The notes under the pieces are model-generated. The model did no database searches, had not been told where the DNA came from, and saw only the letters and a list, made by a program, of their open reading frames with translations. Shown one piece after another: positions 55,955-64,000 of a DNA stretch of 64,000 nucleotides (positions within the stretch are counted from its first letter, which is position 1; every line of letters begins with the position of its first letter). A program made the translations under genes and the position numbers. The stretch covers positions 18,102,565-18,166,564 of the forward strand of contig CM064681.1 in the NCBI GenBank assembly GCA_032717465.1. Reading direction: 5' to 3'. Origin of the DNA: Coenobita brevimanus. Its lineage: Eukaryota; Arthropoda; Malacostraca; Decapoda; Coenobitidae.

Positions 55955-57262
55955 TTACTGGTGTCCTCTGTTCATAAAATATCTGTAACAGTTAGACTTG
56001 AACAGCTGTGGGTTGAAGTTTGGAGGAAAACAACACTGGGGAAGCAAGTTCCAGAGAGATGCAGTTCGGGGAATGAAAGAATTCTGATAGGCGGAAGTTC
56101 TGCAATATGGCAGAGTGACATTCCAGTCATGAGCACTACCAGATGCCCGTGTACCACGTGGAAAGGCATGGAGAGGTGGCACCATGGACGCAACTTCATC
56201 TGAGCATTTGCCATAAAATTATCTGTAAAATAGTACAAGGGAGGCAACATTCCTTCTTACCTGTAGGGGAGGTAGTTTATTTGTAATGGCAGTGTTGTTA
56301 TAATTCTAACAGCTTTGTTCTCAAACTTGTCTAGTTGTGTTAATGCAACCTCTCCACATCCATTCCACAAGGGTTAGCAATAATCAAGCTGAGAGCACAC
56401 ATGACTCTTATAAATTATAGCTAACTGCTCGTCAGTGAAGAAGTTACGGACTCTGTACAATAATCCAAGATTCTCTGAGGCAGTTTTAGCAAGTGATCTA
56501 ACATGAGAGGTCCAGCTGAGGGCATTGTTAAGTGAGACGACGAGAATTTCAATATTTTTGGAGATGGGAATAATAGTAGCACTGAAGGTAATGTACGAAT
56601 CTGGCAATATTTGTCTATTAGTAAATTGTATATATTTAGTTTTACAAGCATTAAATGAGACAAGGTTGTTTTGTCCCCATTCACTATTCATAAATAGGTC
56701 TTGATTTAGGGAGATGGCTGCATTGAGTTGAGTGGTAGAGATATTAGACTTTGTAAATGGGAGTCTGAGTGTGAATGAACTATGTAGTGTTGAGTCATCT
56801 GCATATGAGTGGATGAGATTGTGGGTGACAGATAAGAGATCATTAACATGAACCAGGAATAGGGTTGGCGCCAGAACTGATCCCTGCAGCACGCTAGTGT
56901 TGAGTGGAAATTAGAATATACATCATCTACTTCTACAATTATTTTCCTGTCACTAAGATATGAGGAAATCAAAAGAACAAAGATGTTAGTCCATAGCAAG
57001 GGAGTTTGGACAGTAGGGAATGGTGCCGTACTCTGTCAAAAGCTTTAGAAATATCAAGGGCTACTGCATGAGTTTCTCCATGTAGGTCAATTGATTGATG
57101 GATTGTATGATGTAGGAGATTGAGTATGTCAGTGGTGGATCTTTCGTGGCGAAAACCATATTGTCTATCACTAATTAAGTTGTTGGATTCAAGATGTTTA
57201 ACAATGTTCATATCAATTAAAGTTTCAAATACCTTACCGAGAGAAGATTTGACAGCTATTCT
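55955..57262 (-). pseudogene. Family B copy 2, RT and C-terminus (distal of nested family A)
   Basis: Minus strand. 'IAVKSSLGKVFETLIDMNIV' begins at 57262, followed by 'SDRQYGFRHERSTTDILNLL' (about 57170-57110), 'AVALDISKAFDRVRHHSLLS' (about 57065-57005), 'LQGSVLAPTLFLVHVNDLL' (about 56890-56835) and the active site 'IHSYADDSTLHS' (about 56815-56780), with YADD intact. After 'SHVCSQLDYC' a stop follows. The C-terminus 'PRTASLWNLLPQ' ends with a stop near 55955. Only a few frameshifts (about 56970 and 56380). Confidence 0.85.
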
Positions 57263-57278
57263 CTGACTAAATATATCT

Positions 57279-58555
57279 GTGCTGTTTACTTATCCCCTAA
57301 TTCTACTGACTGTCAAAAATTCTTCGACTATCTTACTTCTACGATGGAACACATTCTATCCATTTCTCCTTTCTCTGAAATCTCCATTCTTGGAGATTTC
57401 AATGTTCACCACCACCTTTGGCTCTCCTCTCCTTTCACGGATCCACCTGGTGAACAAGCCTACATCTTTTCTATCCTTAATGACCTAGAGCAGCTTATAT
57501 AGCACCCTACCCATATCCCTGACCGCCTTGGAGAGAGCTCCAACATACTTGACTTCTTCCTCACAACTAATCCTTCTGCTTACTCTGTTAATCTTTTCTC
57601 TCCGTTGGGCTTCTCCGATCACAACCTTATTACCTTAACCTGTCCTATCACTCCGGTACGGCCTGTGGACCCTCCAGTGAAACGTCGTCTGTGGCATTTT
57701 GGAGCCGCGGACTGGGAGGCCCTCAGGCAGTACTTCTTTGATTTTCCCTGGAATGATTATTGCTTCCATGGCCGTGAGCCATCTCAGTGTGCCTTGCGCA
57801 TTACGGAGGTTATTCTCTCGGGCATGGAAACATACATTCCTTTCTCATATCCTTTGACTAATGCAAGAAAGCCTTGGATTAATCACGCTTGTTCTAATGC
57901 TGTTCACAACAAGGAGAGGGCCTACAAAAGGTACCGGAGCCAACCCACCCCTGAATCACATCATCTTTACGTTTCTGCCCGGAATCGTGCTAAGTCTGTT
58001 CTTCGCTCTACTAAAAATAATTTCATCCATACTAAATACTCTCAACTCTCCGACTCGAATTCTTCCCGCTCCTTCTGGCATCTTGACAAAAATCTTTCTA
58101 ACAACTTTACCTCATCATCCTTCCCTCCTCTTTTCTACTCTGATGGTTCTGTAGCTATTTCTTCTACTGATAAAGCAGATCTCTTCACACAGACTTTCTC
58201 CTCCAATTCTACCTTAGACGATTCCGGTGCTGTTCCTCCATTACTTCCCCCCTCTGACTTCCTCATGGCTGACATTAAAATTTCTTCTGTTGATGTAGTT
58301 TCTGCCATCACTGGCCTCAGTACTAACAAGGCATATGGGCCTGATGGGGTCCCTCCTGTTGTTCTCAAGAACTATGCTTCTGTGCTTACACCCTGCCTAG
58401 GCAAACTCTTTCGCCTTTGTCTATCAACTTGTACCTTTCCTTCTTGCTGGAAGTTTGCTCTCATTCAGCCAGTCCCAAAGAAGGGTGACCACTCCCAACC
58501 CTCCAACTATCGTCCAATTGCTTTAACGTCCTGTATTTCAAAAGTTTTCGAGTGA
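57279..58555 (+). pseudogene. Family A copy 4, endonuclease end and linker to RT
   Basis: 'ISILGDFNVHHHLWLSSPFT' (about 57385-57440), a stop near 57500, then a 316-codon open frame (57605-58555): 'GFSDHNLITLTCPITPVRPV' (the SDH end of the endonuclease), 'RRLWHFGAADWEALRQYFFD', 'NARKPWINHACSNAVHNKER' and 'GLSTNKAYGPDGVPPVVLKN', and 'VPKKGDHSQPSNYRPIALTS'. It ends at a TGA after 'CISKVFE', where sister copies continue. The linker leads to RT motif 0/1. Confidence 0.85.
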
Positions 58556-59821
58556 ATTCTTAACAGAAAAATTTTAAGGCATCTTTCCTATCACAAACTT
58601 CTTTCCGATCGTAAGTATGGGTTCCGTCAGGGACACTCCACTGGCGATCTTCTCACCTACCTTTCAGACTCCTGGTCATCCTCCTTTCGGGACTTTGGCG
58701 AAAGCTTTGCCATTGCACTTGACATCTCAAAGGCTTTCGATCGAGTCTGGCATAAATCTTTAATTTCCAAACTGCCCTCCTACGGTTTCTATCCTTCTAT
58801 CTGTGCCTTCATCGCTAGCTTCCTTTCTGGTCGTTCTATAGCCGCTGTTTTAGACGGCCATCGTTCTTCTCCTAGATCTATCAACAGTGGTGCTCCTCAG
58901 GGCTCTGTCCTATCACCAACTCTCTTCCTTTTATTCATCAATGATCTTCTAAGCTGTACATTTAACCCTATCCACTCATACGCTGACGACTCCACCCTTC
59001 ACCTTCCCATTCGGTTCCTGCAACGCCCATCTCAACAGTTACTTCAACAAGCAAGGGATGAGGCTGTGGCACACCTAATGTCTGATGTGGCTCGTATCTC
59101 TGACTGGGGTAAAAATATGGTTGTCTTTAATGCATCTAAGACTCAGTTCTTACACCTATCAACCCGACAAAATCTTCCACAGGTATACCCACTAACGTTT
59201 AATAATATTCAGCTTAATCCTGCATCATCCTTGAACATGCTTGGGGTTTCATTTACTCGGGACTTATCTTGGAAAGATCATATTACATCTCTTGTAAAAT
59301 CTGCTTCCAAGAGATTGGGTGTGCTAAGCTGACTCCGCTCTTTCTTTACCCCTGCACAATTGTTGACTCTATACAGGGGTTTTATCCGCCCCTGTGTGGA
59401 GTACAACTCTCATGTGTGGGGAGGCTCCCCACATACAGCTCTTCTCAATAGGGTGGAGTCAAAGGCTTTTCGTCTCATTAACTCTCCTCCTCTTACTGAC
59501 TCCCTTCAACCTCTGTCTCTTCGCCGCACTGTTGCATCTTTATCTCTTTTCTATCGCTACTTTAATGGTCACTCCTCCTCTGAACTGTCTGCTTGCATTC
59601 CTCCACCTCTACGACGGACGCGTAGCACCCGTCTGGCAGCAAACTCTCATCCTTTTTCTGTCCAACTCTCTAATGCAAGAGTTAACCGTTACTCCCAGTC
59701 TTTCATTTATGCAACAGGTCAGCTCTGGAACTGTCTCCCTCTGTCTGTATTTCCTGCTGCCTATGATCTCCAGTCTTTCAAACGCAGTGTGTTCAGGCAT
59801 CTCAAAATGATCGGATCTTGA
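58556..59821 (+). pseudogene. Family A copy 4, reverse transcriptase and C-terminus
   Basis: 'AIALDISKAFDRVWHKSLIS' (about 58705-58765), 'GAPQGSVLSPTLFLLFINDL' (about 58890-58945) and 'IHSYADDSTLHL' (about 58970-59005), catalytic Asp pair intact. A frameshift follows near 59010. From 59066 'MSDVARISDWGKNMVVFNAS' and 'GVSFTRDLSWKDHITSLVKS' form the thumb, with a stop near 59332. 'RPCVEYNSHVWGGSPHTALL' to 'SFKRSVFRHLKMIGS' (59360-59821) is the C-terminal domain ending at a stop. Untranslated tail about 85 bp, then poly(A). Confidence 0.85.
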
Positions 59822-59918
59822 ATTTGGCTCTATATTGTATTTTGTTTTTCTCTTTGAGGGAACTGTTACTGCGGGCTCATGGCCTTTGGTTCCTTCTTCC
59901 TCGCATTAAAAAAAAAAA

Positions 59919-61475
59919 TAATCAGAGGTGTCAGAGGAACTTCCTTTCTTTGGAATTGGGTGGATATTGGCTTCTTTCCATGAATTTGGGAATGAAGAAG
60001 TACGTATGCATAGTCTGAATAATTTAGCTAGAACAGAGGCAAGTTCAGGGGAACACTTTCTCAAAACAATTGGCGGAATTCCATCTGGGTCTGGAGCTTT
60101 GTTGGTAGGTAAATTGTCAAGGATGGATTTTACGTATCTTGTCTGTATTTTAAGTGGGGCAATTTCGGGAGAGTCAAGTTCTAGTACAGGGACATTTTGG
60201 CTGGCATCCTCTATGGTTGAATTTCTGGCAAATGTTCTTGCAAAAATATCAGCTTTCCCACAAGGGTCATTTGTAATGTTGCCATCTGAAGATTTTAGTG
60301 GAGGAATGGGAGATGCCTTGTTAAAGTTATTATTGAAAAAATTAAGAGTTGACCATAATATTCTATTCTCATTAGGGTTGTTAAGTAGTTTTGATGCTTG
60401 CTTTTGAAGAAAGTTTGATTTAGCTAGATTTATTACAGCTTTTGCATGATTTCTAGCACTTTTAAATTGAGAGAGTGATTCAGATGTTTTTGATTTTAAG
60501 TAAGAGTTATATGCTAATGACTTTTGGGTTGTTGCTCTGGCACAGTTGCCATCAAACCATTTTGAAGAGTTCGATCTTTTAGTGAACTGTTGACTTGGTA
60601 TGAATAAATCCATGCCGGCTAGTATTAAGTTGCAAATGTGGGACTGGGTAAAAATGGGATCACTAGAGAAGAAAGACTGCCATGGAATGTCGGCAAGATA
60701 ATTTCCAAATCCATCCCAGTTTGCCCCATCAAAGTGCCATCGGGTCACCCTGACAGGTTCAGAACGGGGAGGTGTGAGGGGGTTAACTAATAAGGCTTTG
60801 ATGAGATTGTGGTTGGAGGATCCAAGTGGTGACAGTACCTCTATCCTGTATTGATCTGTATTATTTGTCAAGAATAAATCCAAGAGATGGACATTATGGT
60901 CAGGATTATCAGGTATTCTGGTTGGTTGTTTTACTGGCTGGGTGAGATTAAACGATTATGCAAACAGCTCGCACTCTAGACCAGCGCCGTCAGTCCTGGC
61001 AGAATGCAATAACCATTCAACATTACGTATGATAAAATCACCCCAAATGGTAAATTCGGTGCTAAGGGCAAGGTTAAGGTTACTCAACTGTGTGGATATG
61101 GAATCAAATACACTGGGTTCCAAAAAGGCATTGGGGGAGCGATAAACTACACAAATATATTTGGTAATATTTTGACAATTTAGTTTATACAATGAATAAT
61201 CAAAACTGGATAAAGTGAAGTTTAAAATAGTGTCAACTGCATATTAGGATTTGATATAACTACAGGTGCTGCTCTTGTTACGGAAGTTTGTAAGATGGTA
61301 ACCGGGAAAACAAAATGGGGATATATCAGTTGAGGGTGATATTGGTGGTTCTATGGTGAAAAGGGTTAAAAGCGATATGGACTAAAGGACAAAATTAACT
61401 GAGTTTAAATTTGTGCTTAGGCCACGGATGATGGTGAAGAATAAGGCCGCACTTTCATCTCTCCACTGACAAGCA
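59919..61475 (-). pseudogene. Family B copy 2, 5' part (endonuclease and linker)
   Basis: Minus strand. 'ITKYICVVYRSPNAFLEPSV' (about 61165-61105), 'EFTIWGDFIIRNVEWLLHSA' (about 61060-61000), then a 325-codon open frame from 60883: 'MDLFLTNNTDQY', 'PLGSSNHNLIKALL', 'VTRWHFDGANWDGFGNYLAD', 'NHAKAVINLAKSNFLQKQAS' and 'NLPTNKAPDPDGIPPIVLRK'. It stops at 'SDTSDY', where the poly(A) tail of family A copy 4 begins. The upstream limit near 61475 adjoins family C and may be the true 5' end. Confidence 0.85.
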
Positions 61476-62333
61476 TTACTGGAAATTACAACAGTTGCTG
61501 CCACCACAGTCGCTTGATGGCGACACCCCGTTTTCCTGGATAAATATATCCGATGTTATGTTATGGGGTAATTTGGCAGAGAAAGTCATGTCCCTTAAGA
61601 GATTTGAAATAAAAATAGGCAAATTTCCTCTTAAACCATAAGCATAGAGCTTCATTATTATACCGAGTCGCCTTGTCATGTCATAGGCTTTATGGATGTC
61701 CAAGAACACCCCTATCATGAATACTTTATTGGCAAATACCTCCACAATACAATGATCCAAATTCATTAAATGATCTAGTGAACTTCTGTATTTGCGGAAG
61801 CCACATTGTTGATCATTTAACAAATTCTTCGACTCTAAAACAAAAAGAAGCCTATTATTAACCATTCGTTCCATGACCTTGCATAGACAAGAAGTCAATA
61901 CAACAGGAGGAAATGAAGTGGGATTCATAAGACGACCAGCCTCTTTGCGTATTGGTATGATGCGTGCAAAGTGCCATGAGCTTGGGAACGTTTGAGACGC
62001 CCAAAACTCATTGTACAATGCTAACATCTTAATCAGGTTGTCCTGATCAAGATGCTGGATCATACCGTACGTGATGGTGTCTGAGTAAGGGCTAGTGTCT
62101 TTACAGGATTTAAGGGCAAGGAGCAGTTCATCTAGCATAAACCCTTGGTTGTACGGGGAGTCTACGTGTTCTGTGGCAAAGTCTATTATCTGTAGCTCAG
62201 CCGTGCGTTTATGATGTTGGAAACGCGGATCATAGTTGGCTGAGCTACATACATGAGAAAAACTCCTGGCAAGGATGTTAACAACGTCCACGGGATCGTC
62301 ATAGATGGTGTTGTTCACCTGCAGGGTGGTCAC
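61476..62333 (-). pseudogene. Family C ORF2, reverse transcriptase part (I/Jockey-like), truncated
   Basis: 285 open codons. 'SYSDTITYGMIQHL'-type start, 'FPSSWHFARIIPIRKEAGRL' (about 61985-61930), 'VLTSCLCKVMERMVNNRLLF' (about 61900-61845), 'QQCGFRKYRSSLDHLMNLDH' (about 61815-61760), 'VFMIGVFLDIHKAYDMTRRL' (about 61725-61670) and 'FIQENGVSPS' (about 61540-61510). The DIHKAYD block carries the first catalytic Asp. The frame is then lost at the border with family B near 61500, before the YADD box. A large I/Jockey-type clade in arthropods has this pattern. Confidence 0.8.
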
Positions 62334-63240
62334 AGGGATGCTTGCGTTTATTATTTAATATTTTAATAGTGGACCAGACTTTAGTGAGTGGAGTTGATCG
62401 ATTCACCGTAGTCACAAAGGACCGCCAGAAGTCACGTTTCGCCCTTCTAATTATTCTCCTTTCCTCAGCCCTTGCCTGTTTGTATGCAATAAAATTTTCC
62501 TCAGTAGGCTGACTGTCAAAAAATCCTGTATCTCCTATTGCATTTCCTTAATGCTTGTCGGCAATCTGGCATCCACCAATGTGCTCTGTGCTTCGCATGA
62601 ACTGTAGAAGTCTTGGGAATAGCAGCCTCAGCTGCACGTATTATGGAATTAGTTATATTTTTTACTTTAACATCTATGGTCTCCCCAGATATATCGAAAT
62701 TGGCGATCCTTGAGAAGGATCCCCAACCTGCTTTCTTATAGATAAATATTGGAGGTGGAAGGTCCGAAACAATGTCGCATGTATAAGAAAGACAGATGGG
62801 AAAATGATCACTTCCCAAGGAATCGTCATAATGGTCCCACTAGAGATCTTGATGTATACCTGGGAAGGCCATAGATAAGTCAATAGCCGAAAAGTTACCA
62901 GTACGATCATCTACACGAGTCGCTCTACCATCGTTCAGAAAACAGAGGTTGGACTGTAGTATTAGGTTGGCTACTTGCTCCCCACGACCATTGATCCTCA
63001 AGCTGCCCCATTGATAGTGATGGGCTTTAAAATTGCCCAACACTAACTTATTCTCAGGCAGAAGTTCAAATAATGAATTTAAAGCATCACTGTCAATGAG
63101 ACCACATGGAGGACAGTACAGACAGAAAATAGACAGATACGTGTTACTAAATTTTACTCTGCACATGACAGCTTCCAGAGCAGAATATAAAATCGCTTCA
63201 TTTTGTGGGTGTGTTTTGTGGGTATATATGGCAACTCCAT
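62334..63240 (-). pseudogene. Family C ORF2, endonuclease and linker
   Basis: Minus strand. 'CRVKFSNTYLSIFCLYCPPC' (about 63165-63105, the 'YCPP' block), 'ENKLVLGNFKAHHYQWGSLR' (about 63060-63000, where GDFNAHH has become GNFKAHH) and 'NDGRATRVDDRTGNFSAIDL' (about 62945-62890). Then in another frame 'MGSDHFPICLSYTCDI' (about 62818-62770, the SDH catalytic block). Two frame changes near 62840 and 62500. Confidence 0.8.
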
Positions 63241-63618
63241 GACCATCATATCTTCAATACGAATGGTAGTGTTTGAACTGTGGAGGATAAGGATGATCCA
63301 CCAAGTGCATTTCCTGTAAACAAATTGTCTGGCCTGTGAATGGGAAGCAAGACTGCTATATTATGAAATTTATTTCCAAGAGTCCTACAATTCCACTGTA
63401 ACACAATGAATGCGGCGGTTTAAGATTTACATGGGTAGCCAGTGGTCTTAGTTCTTTAATGCCGCCCGCCAACAGGCAAGCGACTCCCGGAGGACCTATC
63501 CCTGTGTTTGCATCAATAATGAGGGTCCCAGACTTCACCGAGGAAGAGCTATCCTTTCTCTCTCTTGCTGGACCAGGAGCAGGAACGACATGAGGATGGG
63601 ACTGTTTCATAAGGGTGG
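63241..63618 (-). pseudogene. Family C, region between ORF1 and the endonuclease blocks
   Basis: On the minus strand this carries the start of the endonuclease ('FIVLQWNCRTLGNKFH'-like near 63400-63360), followed by frame-broken sequence including 'IQEMHLVDHPYPPQ'-like words. The 88-codon frame at 63622-63356 reads 'MTTLMKQSHPHVVPAPGPAR' and 'GVACLLAGGIKELRPLATHV', likely the end of ORF1 or a shifted linker. Confidence 0.55.
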
Positions 63619-64000
63619 TCATATTATACTTACTGGAGTTGTCTGACTTCGGTTTAGGCTTGACTGAGAGGTAGCAGCAGCCTGAGAGTAAGAAGTAGCA
63701 GTTGGGATGTCAGTCTGAGAGTTGGTTGAGACAGGAGGCTGAGATGGAAAGGCAGAGTGTGTGGCAAGAGGAACCAGTTCAGGGTCAGTCTGTGTTGCAG
63801 CAGAGCACATCACGGGAGGAGACATCACCGCCGAAGCATAGAATCTACTCAGCATAGGGGTTGCATGCAACTCCTTCACCTTTTTCCTTGCTTCGTAGTA
63901 GGAGATACCCTCAGTCACCTTCACTGTGCAGACCCCTTTCTCCTCCTTCCACATGGGACAATCCCTAGTGGAAGTGGAGTGAACACCCTTAGAGATGAAA
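63619..64000 (-). pseudogene. Family C ORF1, C-terminal end (runs off right edge)
   Basis: Minus strand: 'CPMWKEEKGVCTVKVTEGIS' then 'YYEARKKVKELHATPMLSRF' and 'SPPVMCSAATQTDPELVPLA'. In I/Jockey-type elements ORF1 ends with 'CP.F..E......K.....SY.EAR..V' followed by a low-complexity tail, which fits. The zinc-knuckle part would lie beyond the window. The frame is open from the edge to 63619. Confidence 0.75.

Larger units (their letters stand above)
57263..59918 (+). mobile_element. Family A non-LTR retrotransposon, copy 4, inserted into family B
   Basis: Best family A copy, 5'-truncated within the endonuclease and ending in poly(A) at 59908-59918. It contains the end of the endonuclease, the linker, a full RT and the C-terminus, about 2.65 kb. 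Its poly(A) tail joins directly to family B sequence at 59919, and family B resumes at 57262 on the other side. Three or four frame breaks only. No clear target-site duplication (at most a few bases). Confidence 0.88.

Overview
The window is eukaryotic nuclear DNA, most likely from a decapod crustacean or related arthropod. There are no operons. Dinucleotide microsatellites are very dense, most sequence is decayed retroelement, and the only convincing host gene is a set of small spliced exons resembling an arthropod ionotropic receptor (IR, chemosensory glutamate-receptor family). No sequence search could be run, so the organism assignment is an inference from style and gene content.

Layout. 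1-1990: minus-strand non-LTR element (ORF1 with coiled coil, then endonuclease) plus a scrap of an RTE-like reverse transcriptase (RT). 2850-8965: one plus-strand non-LTR copy ('family B') broken by two nested insertions, an internally deleted piggyBac (3322-5130, TTAA at both ends) and a 5'-truncated RTE-like copy (5694-7158, TAATG duplication). 10101-14878: four phase-compatible IR exons on the plus strand, with RTE fragments and microsatellites in the introns. 15370-23200: microsatellites, two copies of a tRNA-derived SINE, a mariner remnant, a Penelope-like element, a solo LTR (20009-21003, ATCAT duplication) and a 'family A' non-LTR copy. 23481-28965: a minus-strand CR1-like ORF2 tail split by a 3.7-kb piggyBac (23745-27471) that still shows its terminal repeats and TTAA duplication. 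29171-34270: two family A copies in opposite orientation, one holding a 778-bp TTAA-flanked insert. 34925-39676: CR1-like 'family E' element between two (CA)n tracts. 40420-42790: the best preserved RTE-like RT and a Penelope fragment. 43995-51096: an LTR element with 2.2-kb LTRs, an ATTGT duplication and a gag-like gene but no pol. 51261-52670: Penelope fragments in inverted orientation. 52681-54916: microsatellites with embedded SINE-type repeats. 55955-61475: family B (minus) split by a nearly complete family A copy (57263-59918). 61476-64000: a third non-LTR family ('C', I/Jockey-like) running off the right edge.

What stands out: (1) the pol-less LTR element whose LTRs carry a coding-compatible 30/36-bp minisatellite; (2) two piggyBac copies whose exact insertion sites can be read because each interrupts a recognisable reading frame; (3) a tRNA-derived SINE found three times, each time embedded in (AT)n; (4) a layered order of insertions readable from who interrupts whom. 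Almost every transposon reading frame here has stops or frameshifts, so these are mostly fossils. Family letters A to E are local labels.
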